A DNA stretch of 64,000 bases from Actinacidiphila acidipaludis (GTDB taxonomy: Bacteria; Actinomycetota; Actinomycetes; Streptomycetales; Streptomycetaceae): positions 206,102 through 270,101 of the forward strand of contig NZ_JAINZZ010000006.1 in assembly GCF_019890725.1 (NCBI RefSeq), written 5' to 3'. Each line of letters starts with the position of its first letter. Positions within the stretch are counted from its first letter, which is position 1. Below the pieces are notes generated by a model that ran no database searches, had not been told where the DNA came from, and saw only the letters and a program-made list of their open reading frames with translations. The position numbers were made by a program, and so were the translations under genes. This document shows positions 34,035-43,592 of the stretch, piece by piece.

Positions 34035-34061
34035 GCAGGGCTGGTGAGCCGCCAGCCCTGC
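34035..34061. terminator. Hairpin terminator after the MFS gene
   Basis: GCAGGGCTGG pairs exactly with CCAGCCCTGC over a 7-base loop. Confidence 0.75.
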
Positions 34062-34232
34062 GACCTGCCAGTTCCCACCACGGAAAGTCCGGGGCGGACC
34101 GCACATCCGCCCATGAACAGCGGCCCGTCCCGGCTCGCTTCTCTTCTGACCCCACGTCGCCTTCTCATGCACGGGAGTCGGCATCAACTCGGCTTTCGTG
34201 GGGCGGGGGTTGGCCCTCCCGCGGGATCGCGG

Positions 34233-35102
34233 TCACCGGCGCAGGAAGATCCATGCGGCGACGCGTCGGCCGAGGCTCCCGCGCACCGGACCGGCGGCGG
34301 GGGACGTCAATCCCCGCAGCCCCTCCCGGATGTCGGGATCGGCGAGGTCCACGGTGACGAGGGAGGCGGACGTCCAGACCGGCCGGCCCGCGCACCAGGG
34401 GACGACGAGGTCCGGCCGATCGGGGTCGCTGTGCAGTTCGGTCTCCCCCACGGGCACGGCGGGATACCCGTGCCGGCGGCCGGCGACCAGCCCCGAGGAC
34501 AGGTGCAGCAGCGCCTCGGGGACGTCCTCTTGGCCGCAGTCCCGGGGGAACAGCGCCATGCACAGGCTGCCCGAACCCGCGTGCCACACGGTCACGTAGC
34601 GGCGGATCTCCGCGAAAGGTGACCGGGCGGCGCGGGCCAGCGCGGCGCCGTTGCGCACGCCCTGGAAGATCTCGTGCGCGATCCCGGTGGCGATCAGGAC
34701 GGTCAGGGCCAGGCCCCACAGGCTCCGGCCGCTGCCCCAGTCGGCGAACGCACCGCCCGTGGACGCCGCGACGACGAAGAGGAAGGCGACCACGGACGCG
34801 GTCAGCGGAGCGGTCCTGAGACTGCGTACGCGCCACCACGGGACCTCGCGCACATCCCGCTCGGGCCGGACCTTCCGGGGGTCCCAGCCCGCGGCGGCCC
34901 ACTGGGCCCCGGCGGCCGCGACGAGGTCGGCGTAGGAGGGCGCGGCCGGATCGTCCGTCAGGTCCTCGGCGCCGGACCCGTGCGCAGCGCTGTCCTTGCC
35001 GGAGTCGTCGGACTCGTCGGCCTCGCCGGACCCGTCGGACCCGTGAGGCCCGTCGGGTTCACCGGCTTCCCCGGCCGCTTCTCCTGACGGCACCCCACGC
35101 AT
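34233..35102 (-). CDS. Two-helix membrane protein of unknown function
   Basis: This encodes 289 residues from ATG 35102, after GGGGGTGGGG. An acidic Gly/Asp/Ser-rich N-terminus (about 55 residues) precedes SYADLVAAAGAQWAAAGWDPRKVRPERDVREVPWW. Two transmembrane helices follow at about residues 97-140 (APLTASVVAFLFVVAAS, LWGLALTVLIATGIAHEI). The C-terminal half is soluble and contains CMALFPRDCGQEDVPEALLHLSSGL. I do not recognise a family. Codon use is normal for the genome. Confidence 0.65.
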   Translation of the reverse strand: MRGVPSGEAAGEAGEPDGPHGSDGSGEADESDDSGKDSAAHGSGAEDLTDDPAAPSYADLVAAAGAQWAAAGWDPRKVRPERDVREVPWWRVRSLRTAPLTASVVAFLFVVAASTGGAFADWGSGRSLWGLALTVLIATGIAHEIFQGVRNGAALARAARSPFAEIRRYVTVWHAGSGSLCMALFPRDCGQEDVPEALLHLSSGLVAGRRHGYPAVPVGETELHSDPDRPDLVVPWCAGRPVWTSASLVTVDLADPDIREGLRGLTSPAAGPVRGSLGRRVAAWIFLRR

Positions 35103-35271
35103 GCCCCACCCCCTCGGCGCCGCGTCGAGAGACCCGGGCGCCTGCGGCCATCATGCTCGCGGCCGACTTCCCGGTGGAAGAGCCGAGCGTCAAGAGGAGC
35201 CGGCTCCTCCGGACCCCCGGCCCCTCCGCTCGACCTCCCTCGGCCTCCCGTGACCGCCGCCCGCCGGGAGC

Positions 35272-35445
35272 TCAGCCGGGGATGCCGAAGGCGGGGCCTT
35301 CGGCGTCGTCCGCCTCCTCGGGCTGGAGCGTCTCCTCCCAGCCGAAGTCCGGGGCCTGGAAGAGGTCGGTCTGCGGAGGCGGCGGGGCCGCGGAGGAACG
35401 GCGGGGTTGCCCTTCCAGCGCGGAGAACAGCGAGGTCGAGTCGAT
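35272..35445 (-). CDS. Small acidic conserved protein, possible ATC start
   Basis: The frame encodes about 57 residues ending ETLQPEEADDAEGPAFGIPG, with DLFQAPDFGWEE in the middle. It looks like a genuine short acidic protein with coding-like composition. No ATG, GTG or TTG exists in frame before a stop. The ribosome binding site AAGGAGA at about 35452-35458 points to an ATC at 35443-35445 (Ile-Asp-Ser-Thr-Ser). Either ATC is the start codon, or a base is wrong here. It follows the 35510-35731 gene in the same orientation. Function unknown. Confidence 0.5.
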   Translation of the reverse strand: MDSTSLFSALEGQPRRSSAAPPPPQTDLFQAPDFGWEETLQPEEADDAEGPAFGIPG

Positions 35446-35509
35446 GGGAGGTCTCCTTCGTCACGGGACCCTGCGGGTGCCCGGTCTGCCGTGACCGGGC
35501 ACGGTGGTC

Positions 35510-35731
35510 CTACAGCTTGGTCATCTTGGCGTACGGGCTCAGGATCCGCATGCGCGCCGAGCCGAAGTCCACGAGCGCGGCGACTCCGTCCTCGATGGCG
35601 ATCACCCGGCCGAGGCCGTACACGTCGTGGGTGACCTGATCGCTCACGGCGAAGTCCTTGGGAGCCGGCGTGGCGGGGGCCTTGAAGGGGCTGGTAGGCA
35701 GATGACGTCTCGGTGCAGCGGGCTTTGTCAT
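35510..35731 (-). CDS. Small beta-rich conserved protein
   Basis: This encodes 73 residues from ATG 35731. A Pro/Ala-rich leader precedes one small domain (DFAVSDQVTHDVYGLGRVIAIEDGVAALVDFGSARMRILSPYAKMTKL). The pattern 'DxVxHxxxGxGxVxxxE...VxVDFG...RxL' recalls the CarD/TRCF RNA-polymerase-interacting domain or UvrD-type C-terminal Tudor folds. That link is weak on this length. It has no signal peptide. Confidence 0.7.
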   Translation of the reverse strand: MTKPAAPRRHLPTSPFKAPATPAPKDFAVSDQVTHDVYGLGRVIAIEDGVAALVDFGSARMRILSPYAKMTKL

Positions 35732-35844
35732 GACTCAGTATGAGCCCAGACCTCTCGCGTCCGGTGTGGCCGTCGGCACAGTCGACCGGGCGGGACCGCG
35801 GCCGCGGCACGGACCCGGGTCCGGAGAAGCCGGCCGCACAACGC

Positions 35845-35876
35845 GAGAGGCCCCCGGATCTCTCCGGGGGCCTCTC
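35845..35876 (-). terminator. Hairpin terminator for tRNA-Arg
   Basis: GAGAGGCCCCCGG pairs with CCGGGGGCCTCTC eight bases after the tRNA 3' end. Confidence 0.88.
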
Positions 35877-35883
35877 GGCTCTG

Positions 35884-35956
35884 TGCACTCGGCAGGATTC
35901 GAACCTGCAACCTTCTGATCCGTAGTCAGATGCTCTATCCGTTGAGCTACGAGTGC
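35884..35956 (-). tRNA. tRNA-Arg (ACG)
   Basis: The acceptor GCACTCG pairs with CGAGTGC, and the discriminator is A. The anticodon is ACG within TGACTACGGATCA, whose A34 would be changed to inosine by TadA (13662). The T arm is GCAGGTTCGAATCCTGC. The total is 73 nt with no encoded CCA. Confidence 0.97.
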
Positions 35957-36097
35957 GGGGCTTGCGTTCCGGGTGGTGGGCCGGTCGGCGTTGCGTGGAC
36001 AACATTACATGAGGTGGCGCGGGAGGCGAAATCCATATCGCACAGGCCGTATGACCTGCGGAAACGCCGAGATGAGGGGTGTCGGCGGCTCAATGGC

Positions 36098-36130
36098 AGG
36101 AGCCCCGCCGACGGGGTCGGCGGGGCTCCT
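36098..36130 (-). terminator. Hairpin terminator for tRNA-Ser(GCT)
   Basis: AGGAGCCCCGCCGAC pairs perfectly with GTCGGCGGGGCTCCT over a 3-base loop, just after the tRNA 3' end. Confidence 0.9.
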
Positions 36131-36138
36131 GATGCTGG

Positions 36139-36229
36139 CGGAGGCGGAGGGATTTGAACCCTCGATGGACGGTAAAGCCCAAACCGCATTAGCAGTGCGG
36201 CGCCATAGACCGGACTAGGCGACGCCTCC
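36139..36229 (-). tRNA. tRNA-Ser (GCT)
   Basis: The acceptor GGAGGCG pairs with CGCCTCC, discriminator G. The anticodon arm CCGCACTGCTAATGCGG gives GCT. A long variable arm follows, typical of tRNA-Ser, and the T arm is GAGGGTTCAAATCCCTC. The total is 91 nt. Confidence 0.97.
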
Positions 36230-36420
36230 TGGGTACGTGCCCGGGTGAGCGGGCGCGTAGGGAATGATGGCACAGCCGGGCGGGCTGCGACCAATCCGAG
36301 AATACGGTACAAGGCCGCGCCTGGGCAGGGCAAAGGGGTTCGCCTCCGGCGGCGCGTCCGCCGCGCCCACGAAGGGGTGAGTCCCGGGGGCCGGACCACC
36401 CCGGACGGTAGGGAAGCGGA

Positions 36421-37020
36421 ATGACCCGTACCGTCTCAAGCGCCGTCCGCAGCCTCACCCAGAGCGCCGGCCACAGCGCTCCCCGACCCACTTCCCCGGG
36501 CGCCGGCGCCCCCGGAGACCCGCGCCACGCCCGGCACACCGTTTCTCCCCGCGCCCCGCACAAAACCCGCCGCCCCGCCGTCCGCCCCGCGCTGGTCCTC
36601 GCCTTCACCGCGGCGGCCACCGCCCTCGCCGCGGCCCTCTCCGTGACCCCGCTGGCCGCCCCGCCCGCCCACGCCATGGGCCTGCCCCGCATGGTCCCGG
36701 ACCGGCTGGCCGTCTCCTACGACGACGGCGCGGGGCACACCCGCGTCTACCGTCTGACCTGCACGCGGTTCAGCGGCGGCCCGGCCTGCGCCCAGCTCGA
36801 GCGCATCGGCGGCCCCGTGCCGGCGGTGGCCGGCGACCAGGCCTGCCCGATGATCTACGGCGGCCCGGAGCAGGCCGAGGTGACGGGCAGCTGGGACGGG
36901 CGCGCGGTCGACGAGACCTACCGCCGGACCAACGGCTGCGAAGTCGCCCGCTGGAACCGCATGGTGCCGGCGCTTCCCGCCCCCGGACCTGCGGCGCAGC
37001 CCGGCCCGCTGGTCGGCTGA
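36421..37020 (+). CDS. SSI-family secreted protease inhibitor
   Basis: This encodes 199 residues from ATG 36421. The N-terminus is long and unusual (about 50 polar residues) before the hydrophobic signal region (ALVLAFTAAATALAAALSV). The mature part has the Streptomyces subtilisin inhibitor layout: YRLTCTRFSGGPACAQLERIGG with the first disulfide, GDQACPMIYGGPEQAEVTGSWDG with the reactive loop region, then NGCEVARWNRMV. These inhibitors block extracellular serine proteases and affect aerial growth timing. The loop reads CPMIYGG, so the inhibitory specificity is not evident. A later start inside the leader is possible. Confidence 0.82.
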   Translation: MTRTVSSAVRSLTQSAGHSAPRPTSPGAGAPGDPRHARHTVSPRAPHKTRRPAVRPALVLAFTAAATALAAALSVTPLAAPPAHAMGLPRMVPDRLAVSYDDGAGHTRVYRLTCTRFSGGPACAQLERIGGPVPAVAGDQACPMIYGGPEQAEVTGSWDGRAVDETYRRTNGCEVARWNRMVPALPAPGPAAQPGPLVG

Positions 37021-37278
37021 ACGGCACTCGTGACGCACGCCACACCGGTCCCGTACAACCCTCAACCCCTGGGCCCACAACGCCACATGGGTATCCGAGC
37101 CACCCCCGGGAGACCCGACACGTACACTCGGTCTAGTGACACGACCCGGTGGCGACGGCAAGATGGGGCGCCCGTGACGACAGCCGACCGCGCCGCGTGA
37201 GTCGTTCACGAAGGACGCGCGCGGGGCAGCCCGGGCAGCGCGGTTGCAGCACATGCGGTTACAAGGAGGACGCGTCTC

Positions 37279-40200
37279 GTGAGCAGCAGGCCATCGAGAG
37301 GCGCTGCTCGCCTCGCCTCGATACTGGACGCGCTTCCGGACGCGCTGCTGATCGTCAACGCCAACGGCACCGTGGTCAACGCCAACGCGATCGCGCTGGA
37401 GACGTTCGAGACGCCGGGCACGGCGCTGGTGGGGCGGGGTCTGCTCGACCTCCTGCCGTCGTTCGATCCCAAGCGCATCCCCGGTTCCATGCGCAGCCCG
37501 AGCGAGGCGCAGGAGGACACCCGCACCAAGCCCACCCGGATGACCGCCCGCCGTACCGACGGCAGTGAGTTCCCGGTCCAGGTCACCAGCGCCAACCTCG
37601 AGGACGGCCGCACCCCGTTCGCCGACCACGGCAACGGGCTGCCGCACTACACGGGCGACGAGCTGCTCATGCTGGTGGTCCGCGACCTGTCCGGCACGGT
37701 CGACACCGAGGCCGAACTCGCCCGCCAGCAGCGGCAGACCGAGATGATCCTGCGGGCCGCGGCCGAGGGGGTCGTCGGCGTCGACACGACCGGCAGGATC
37801 GTGCTGGTCAACCCGTCGGCCGCGCAGATCCTCGGCCACCGCGCCACCGACCTGGGCGGCAAGGAGCTGCACCCGCTGGTGCACCACTCCCGCCCGGACG
37901 GCTCACCGCTGGCGTACGAGGAGACCCCGCTCGCCGACACCCTGCGCTCCGGGCGCAAGCACCGCGTCCGCGGGCAGGTGCTGTGGCGCAAGGACGGCCG
38001 GCCGGTGCCGGTCGACCTGACGACGGCGCCCGTCCGCGACGGCGACCAGCTTGTCGGCGCGGTGATGACGTTCACCGACCGCACCCAGTACGACGCCCTG
38101 GCGGCCCGCGCGGAACAGCTCCAGGCGGTCCTGGACACCTCGCTGCGCGGCCCGCTGGCCGAACTGCGCGGCGAGCTGACCGGGCTGGCCGCCGACCCCG
38201 CGGGGCAGTTGTGGCCCGAGGCCAACCAGATCCTGCACCACCTGGCGGCCGGCTACGCCCGGATCACCACCCTCATCGACAACGTGCTGGCCTTCCAGCG
38301 CCTGGACCGCGGCGAGGACAAGCTGCGGCGCGAGCCCGTCGGTCTCGACGACCTGGTGGGCGCGGGCGTCGAGGGCGCCGTCGAGCTCATCGGTCCGGGG
38401 CGCGCGCAGTACGCGGTGCACGCCCCGCCGGTCCGGGTGTCGGTGGACGGCGAGCGGATGGCGCAGGCGCTGGCGCACCTCGTGGCCGACGTGGCCGGGG
38501 TCGACGCGGCCGGCAACGCCATCCCGATGAGCGGCGACTCGACGATCGTGGTGGCCGCCGCGCAGCGCGGTGACCGCGTCCGCATCGACGTGCGAGGGCC
38601 GAGCGCCGGCGGCGACCCCGTCCATGTGCCGCTGGCCCGCGGGATCGTGGAACGGCACGGCGGTGTGCTGCAGACGCACGAGGTGCCCGGGCAGGGCAGC
38701 GCCTATGTACTGGAGGTGCCGGCCGGCACCGACGGCGACGCGGCCCGCGGCCCCGCGGCGGACGTCGCCGCGGCCGCGGCCCCGGGAGCAACTCCCGCGT
38801 CCGGTACGGGATCTCAGGCAGCCCAGGGCACTCAGGGATCTCAGGGTGCGCAGGGCCGCACCGGCGACGACGCCGGGCAGGGCGGCCCCGCGGCGGCACG
38901 CCACCGCACCGGCGGCGCGCACGGCCGGCGGGCGCACGGCGCACCCCAGCTCCCCGCAGCGCCTGCCGCGGCCCCCGGTCCGGCACCCGCCGAACCGGCC
39001 GACCCGCGTGCCGCCTCAGGCACGCCGGCCGGACCTGCCGCGCCCGCCGGGACCGACGCGGCGCCCGGCGCGCAGGACGCCGCACCGCGCCCCCCGCGGC
39101 CGCGCGCCACCGACGACGACACCGGCACGATCGTCGCCCCCGTCGCCCCCTGGGCGATCCCGGCGGCCGCCGACCAGAGCGAGGCCCCGACCGGGCGGCG
39201 GCGCGCCCTGCGCCGTCCCATCGGCCGGGACGAGCCGTCCGCGGCCCCGCAGCCCGCGGGCCCGAGCGAGACCGGCGCGTTCGGCCCCGCGGCACAGGGC
39301 GTCCCCGGCCAGGGCGCCCAGGGCGACCAGCCGCAGCCGACGGGACGGCGGGCCCGCCGCGCCGCCGCCGAGCAGCCGCAGGACGACGAGGGCCGTCGCG
39401 AACTGCCCGCACCGCCGATCCCGAACGCGCTGCCGCCGGCCGCCGCGGACGCCTCGCCCACCGGGCCGGAGGCACTGTCGCAGGTCGGCCCGCAGATGCC
39501 GCACGTCTCTCACGTCCCGCACCAGGCGCAGCACCACGCGGAACCGGCCGCGCCCGAGCGGCCCCAGCCGGTGCCGCCGGGCGGGATGCCCGCCACCGGG
39601 CAGAGCGAGCCCGCATGGCCGGACCCCAACCGGCCGGCGCTCCCCGCGGTGCCCGCGTGGCCATCGGCGCCGCAGCCCCCGCAGGCCCAGCCCGCGTCGC
39701 AGCCGGCCGAGCCGTCCGCCGCGCAGGACCAGGCGACGGGTCCGCAGCAGCACGGCCAGAACCGGACCGCGATCAGCGTGCGCACCCTGGGGCAGGGCGT
39801 GCCGTACGGCGTCGATCCGCGCACCCAGCCGCCCACCGGCCCGGCGGGTTCCGGTCGGCGGCGCCGCCTGGCACCGCAGCAGAGCACGGGCTCGATCCTG
39901 CCGCAGGTGCCGAGCCAGGTGCACGGCCCGGGCGGCGAGACCCAGGCCCGCCAGCACCCGGCGGCCGACCCCGACAGCGGCCAGCTGCCCGTCCGCACGG
40001 ACGGCCCGGCGGCCCGGCCCGGGCCGGCGGCCGCACCAGGCAACGACCCGCAGACCGCGCCGCTGCGGCCCGTGCCGCCGGCGCCCCCCGCGCGCTCGGA
40101 AGGTGGCCGCTCGTACGCGATCGGGGCGCCCGCCGAAGGCGCCGACGAGGGGCCGGAACCGCTGGACGGCCCGAACGGCGCGGTGGACGTCACCGATGTG

Positions 40201-40941
40201 ACCGACGCCGCCGACGACCGTCACGAAGGCCCGCTCGAGGAGCCGCGCCGCCTGCTGGTGTGGCCCGAGCCGGACGTGTCGACGCGGCAGGCGCTGACCG
40301 ACCGCGGGTACCGGCCGGTGATCGTCCGGTCCCGCGAGGAGGTCGACGCGCAGGTCGCCGAGCCGCCGGCCGCGCTCTTCGTGGACCCGCTGACCGGTCC
40401 CATCACCCGGACCGCGCTGCAGTCGCTGCGGCAGGCCGCGGCCGCGGCGGACGTGCCCGTGCTCGTCACGGCCGGCCTCGGGCAGGCCACCCGCGAGGCC
40501 GCGTACGGCGCGGATCCCGCGGTCCTGCTCAAGGCGCTCGCCCCCCGCGACAGCGAGCAGCACCCCCCGCGGGTGCTGCTGGTGGAGAGCCACGAGCCGA
40601 TCGCCCAGGCGTTCTCGGCGACCCTCGAACGGCGCGGGATGCAGGTCACGCACGCCGACTCCGAGGCCGACGCCATGACGCAGGCGGCCCAGATCCACCC
40701 CAACCTGGTGGTGATGGACCTGATGCTGATCCGCCGGCGCCGGCAGGGCATCGTCGACTGGCTGCGGGGGCACTCGCGCCTGAAGCGGACGCCGCTGGTC
40801 GTCTACACCTCGGCGGACATCGACCCGACGGAGCTGCCGAGGTTGGCGTCGGGGGAGACGGTGCTGTTTCTCGCGGAGCGGTCGACCAGTGGGGATGTGC
40901 AGGCGCGGATCGTGGATCTGCTGGGCAAGATCGGGGCGTGA
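37279..40941 (+). CDS. Giant PAS/pseudo-histidine-kinase/receiver hybrid protein
   Basis: This encodes 1220 residues from GTG 37279, preceded by AAGGAGGACG. PAS 1 is at about residues 10-130 (LDALPDALLIVNANGTVVNANAIALETF) and PAS 2 at about 150-270. A DHp-like helix pair follows but has DTSLRGPLAELRGEL where active kinases have SHELRTPL, so the phosphoacceptor His is absent. The ATPase-like domain also lacks a clear N box. Residues about 490-960 are a Pro/Ala/Gln-rich disordered linker. Two receiver-like domains end the protein. The first keeps Asp (FVDPLTGP), Thr (VLVTAGL) and Lys (VLLKAL). The second keeps Asp (VVMDLML) and Thr (VVYTSAD) but has ESHE for the acidic pair and lacks the Lys. 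No membrane segment is seen. Confidence 0.85.
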   Translation: MSSRPSRGAARLASILDALPDALLIVNANGTVVNANAIALETFETPGTALVGRGLLDLLPSFDPKRIPGSMRSPSEAQEDTRTKPTRMTARRTDGSEFPVQVTSANLEDGRTPFADHGNGLPHYTGDELLMLVVRDLSGTVDTEAELARQQRQTEMILRAAAEGVVGVDTTGRIVLVNPSAAQILGHRATDLGGKELHPLVHHSRPDGSPLAYEETPLADTLRSGRKHRVRGQVLWRKDGRPVPVDLTTAPVRDGDQLVGAVMTFTDRTQYDALAARAEQLQAVLDTSLRGPLAELRGELTGLAADPAGQLWPEANQILHHLAAGYARITTLIDNVLAFQRLDRGEDKLRREPVGLDDLVGAGVEGAVELIGPGRAQYAVHAPPVRVSVDGERMAQALAHLVADVAGVDAAGNAIPMSGDSTIVVAAAQRGDRVRIDVRGPSAGGDPVHVPLARGIVERHGGVLQTHEVPGQGSAYVLEVPAGTDGDAARGPAADVAAAAAPGATPASGTGSQAAQGTQGSQGAQGRTGDDAGQGGPAAARHRTGGAHGRRAHGAPQLPAAPAAAPGPAPAEPADPRAASGTPAGPAAPAGTDAAPGAQDAAPRPPRPRATDDDTGTIVAPVAPWAIPAAADQSEAPTGRRRALRRPIGRDEPSAAPQPAGPSETGAFGPAAQGVPGQGAQGDQPQPTGRRARRAAAEQPQDDEGRRELPAPPIPNALPPAAADASPTGPEALSQVGPQMPHVSHVPHQAQHHAEPAAPERPQPVPPGGMPATGQSEPAWPDPNRPALPAVPAWPSAPQPPQAQPASQPAEPSAAQDQATGPQQHGQNRTAISVRTLGQGVPYGVDPRTQPPTGPAGSGRRRRLAPQQSTGSILPQVPSQVHGPGGETQARQHPAADPDSGQLPVRTDGPAARPGPAAAPGNDPQTAPLRPVPPAPPARSEGGRSYAIGAPAEGADEGPEPLDGPNGAVDVTDVTDAADDRHEGPLEEPRRLLVWPEPDVSTRQALTDRGYRPVIVRSREEVDAQVAEPPAALFVDPLTGPITRTALQSLRQAAAAADVPVLVTAGLGQATREAAYGADPAVLLKALAPRDSEQHPPRVLLVESHEPIAQAFSATLERRGMQVTHADSEADAMTQAAQIHPNLVVMDLMLIRRRRQGIVDWLRGHSRLKRTPLVVYTSADIDPTELPRLASGETVLFLAERSTSGDVQARIVDLLGKIGA

Positions 40942-40992
40942 TCGCCTCCGGCTGAGGCCCCGCACCTCCCCGCACCCTCTCCCCGGCTCCCC

Positions 40993-41079
40993 CTCGGCCT
41001 CCGGGCTGCCCCCAGCGCGAGCAACCAGCCACCGGCGGACAGCCGGCAAGGCGCCCCAGGGGGCAGCCCGGAAGCCGAG
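40993..41079. terminator. Long inverted repeat between convergent genes, REP-like
   Basis: CTCGGCCTCCGGGCTGCCCC(C) at 40993-41013 pairs with 41059-41079 with one mismatch over 21 bases. The enclosed stretch contains CCCCCAGCGCGAGCAACCAG, related to the REP-like core. It lies between the convergent hybrid kinase and acyl-CoA ligase genes and would act in both directions. Confidence 0.75.
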
Positions 41080-41120
41080 GCCCCCGGGGGACCCGGGAGA
41101 AGGGTGCGGTGCGGGCGGCG

Positions 41121-42782
41121 TCAGAGGGTGGTGACGGTCAATTCCCCATCCGCATGCCGCCTCCGAATCACCTTCTTGTCGAACTTGCCGACCGACGTCT
41201 TCGGCACCTCCTCCAGCAGCGTCCACCGCTCAGGCAACTGCCACTTCGCCACCTTCCCGGCCAGGAACTCTCGCAACGCCGCGAAATCCGTGGTCGCGCC
41301 CTCGCGCAGAACGACGGTCGCCAGCGGCCGTTCCCCCCAGCGGGCGTCCGGCACCGCCACCACGGCCGCCTCCACCACGTCGGGGTGAGCCATCAGATGG
41401 CCTTCGAGGTCGACCGAAGAGATCCACTCTCCACCGGACTTGATGACGTCCTTGGCCCGGTCGGTGAGCGTGAGGAACCCGTCCTCCGAGATGACGCCGA
41501 CGTCACCGGTCCGCAGCCAGCCGTCGGGGCTGAACTTGTCCTCGGGCCGCAGCGGCTCCTCGCCCGCCCCGCCGTAGTACGCCGCGGCGATCCACGGCCC
41601 GCGCACCTCGAGTTCGCCCGCGGACACGCCGTCCCACGGCATGACCGAGCCGTCGGGGCCGATGAGCCGGGCCTCGACGGAGGCGGGGAAGCGGCCCTGG
41701 GTGATGCGGTAGGCCCACTCCTCCTCGGGGGTGACGCCGGCCGGCGGCTGGGCGATCGTGCCCAGCGGGGACGTCTCCGTCATGCCCCAGGCGTGGCAGA
41801 GCCGCACGCCGAGCTGCTCGTCGAACGCCTTCATCAGGGACGGCGGGCAGGCCGAGCCGCCGATGGTGACCTGCTGGAGGCAGGTGATGTCCCGCGGCTT
41901 CTCGGTCAGTTCGGCGAGCAGCCCCTGCCAGATGGTGGGGACGGCGGCCGCGTGGGTGGGGCGTTCGCTCTCGATCATCTCGGCGAGCGGGCCGGGCTGC
42001 AGGAAGCGGTCGGGCATCAGCAGGTTGATGCCGGCCATGAAGGCGGCGTGCGGGATGCCCCAGGCGTTGACGTGGAACATCGGGACGACCGGCAGCGAGG
42101 TGTCGTGCGAAGTCAGCCCCATCGACTCGGCCGCGGCGACCTGCATGGAGTGCAGGTAGACCGAGCGGTGGGAGTAGACGACGCCCTTGGGGTCGCCGGT
42201 GGTGCCCGAGGTGTAGCACATGGCCGCGGCCTCGCGTTCGTCCAGCTCGGGCCAGTCGTAGGTGGTGGGCCGCCCGGCGATCAGCTCCTCGTACGCGTGC
42301 ACCTGGGGCCGGCGGTCGGTGGGCACGGCGTCGAGCACGGAGCTGTCGCCGGCGCCGACGACGACCAGGTGCTCGACCGTCCCGAGCTGCGGCAGCAGCG
42401 GGGCGAGCAGCGGCAGCAGGGTGCCGTTGACGAGGATGACGCGGTCGGCGGCGTGGTTGACGATCCAGGTGAGCTGGTCGGCGGGCAGCCGCAGGTTGAG
42501 GGTGTGGAGGACCGCGCCCATCGACGGGATGGCGAGGTACGCCTCCAGGTGCTCGGCGTTGTTCCACATGAGCGTGGCCACCCGGTCGCCGCGGCCGATG
42601 CCGAGTTCGTCGCCCAGCGCGTGGGCCAGCTGGACGGCGCGCACACCGGTCTCACGGAAGGTCTGGCGGTGCGGCTCGCCGTCGCCGGTCCAGGTGGTGA
42701 CGGTGGACTTGCCGTGCACCAGCGCGCCGTGCACGAGGATGCGGGTCACGGTCAGGGGGACATCCTGCATGGTGCTCAGCAC
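41121..42782 (-). CDS. Long-chain fatty-acid-CoA ligase (AMP-forming)
   Basis: This encodes 553 residues from GTG 42782, which has GGAGG five bases upstream ([12 protein letters not shown]). It makes acyl-CoA from a fatty acid, ATP and CoA. The adenylation motifs are complete: [19 protein letters not shown] (P-loop), [49 protein letters not shown], and the catalytic Lys near the end in [14 protein letters not shown]. Length matches FadD-type enzymes that take medium or long chains. It stands alone, so the pathway (beta-oxidation or lipid synthesis) is not evident. Confidence 0.93.
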   Translation of the reverse strand: MLSTMQDVPLTVTRILVHGALVHGKSTVTTWTGDGEPHRQTFRETGVRAVQLAHALGDELGIGRGDRVATLMWNNAEHLEAYLAIPSMGAVLHTLNLRLPADQLTWIVNHAADRVILVNGTLLPLLAPLLPQLGTVEHLVVVGAGDSSVLDAVPTDRRPQVHAYEELIAGRPTTYDWPELDEREAAAMCYTSGTTGDPKGVVYSHRSVYLHSMQVAAAESMGLTSHDTSLPVVPMFHVNAWGIPHAAFMAGINLLMPDRFLQPGPLAEMIESERPTHAAAVPTIWQGLLAELTEKPRDITCLQQVTIGGSACPPSLMKAFDEQLGVRLCHAWGMTETSPLGTIAQPPAGVTPEEEWAYRITQGRFPASVEARLIGPDGSVMPWDGVSAGELEVRGPWIAAAYYGGAGEEPLRPEDKFSPDGWLRTGDVGVISEDGFLTLTDRAKDVIKSGGEWISSVDLEGHLMAHPDVVEAAVVAVPDARWGERPLATVVLREGATTDFAALREFLAGKVAKWQLPERWTLLEEVPKTSVGKFDKKVIRRRHADGELTVTTL

Positions 42783-42947
42783 GCGGGCCTCCGGCGACGT
42801 CGACGGGGTCGGTTCCGACCAGAGTCGGCTTCCCGCGATTCTGGTCGCATACCGCGTGGTATGTCACTACCCCGGGCCACGTCGTCCAGTCCTGGCCGGC
42901 GCCTTCCGGCCGCCTTCCGGTCGCCGTCCGGTCGCCGTCCGCCGCCG

Positions 42948-43472
42948 TCAGGCCACGCAGAGCTCCAGTTCGGGGTCGTCGCGGAGCTTGCCGAGGGCGC
43001 GGGAGACCGCGCTCTTGACGGTGCCGACCGAGACCCCCAGGGCCTCCGCGGTCTGCACCTCGCTCATGTCCTCGTAGTACCGGAGCACCACCATGGCCCG
43101 CTGGCGCGGGGGGAGGCGGGCTATGGCCCGCAGCAGGGCGTCGCGCTGGGCCTGCTGCTCGACCGGGTCGGGCTGGCCGGTGACCTGCGGCTCGGGCAGC
43201 TCGTCGGTGCTGAACTCGTCGACCTTGCGCTTGCGCCACTGCGAGGTGCGCGTGTTGACCAGGGTCCGGCGCACGTAGCCGTCGACGGCCCGGTGGTCGT
43301 CGATCCGGTCCCAGGCCAGGTACGTCTTGGTCAGCGCGGTCTGCAGCAGGTCCTCGGCGTCGGCGGGGTTGGGGGTCAGGGCGCGCGCGGTGCGCAGCAG
43401 CGTCGGCCCCTTGGTCCGGACGTAGGCCGTGAACTGCGTGGTGTTGGCGCTGGTGCACACAGGCGTGGTCAT
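42948..43472 (-). CDS. SigE-family ECF sigma factor
   Basis: This encodes 174 residues. Region 2 is FTAYVRTKGPTLLRTARALTPNPADAEDLLQTALTKTYLAWDRI, and region 4 is LPPRQRAMVVLRYYEDMSEVQTAEALGVSVGTVKSAVSRALGKL. The pattern places it in the actinobacterial SigE/SACE family. No anti-sigma gene is adjacent, and the C-terminus (DDPELELCVA) has a terminal Cys. Such sigma factors usually answer envelope or oxidative stress. Confidence 0.92.
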   Translation of the reverse strand: MTTPVCTSANTTQFTAYVRTKGPTLLRTARALTPNPADAEDLLQTALTKTYLAWDRIDDHRAVDGYVRRTLVNTRTSQWRKRKVDEFSTDELPEPQVTGQPDPVEQQAQRDALLRAIARLPPRQRAMVVLRYYEDMSEVQTAEALGVSVGTVKSAVSRALGKLRDDPELELCVA

Positions 43473-43592
43473 GGCTCCACGCTAGGAGCTCGCCCGGTCC
43501 TGGGGATCGGCCGCAAGTGCCGAAGCGGGATCACCCTCAGGTCGTAGGCCGGGGGTCTTCCCCACCTTCCGAGGGGGGACCCCGAGGGGTAC

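Noticed and set aside
41109..43547. An 812-codon plus-strand open frame
   Set aside because: It covers the antisense of the acyl-CoA ligase and the SigE-type sigma gene, both well supported, and its own sequence is low-complexity.
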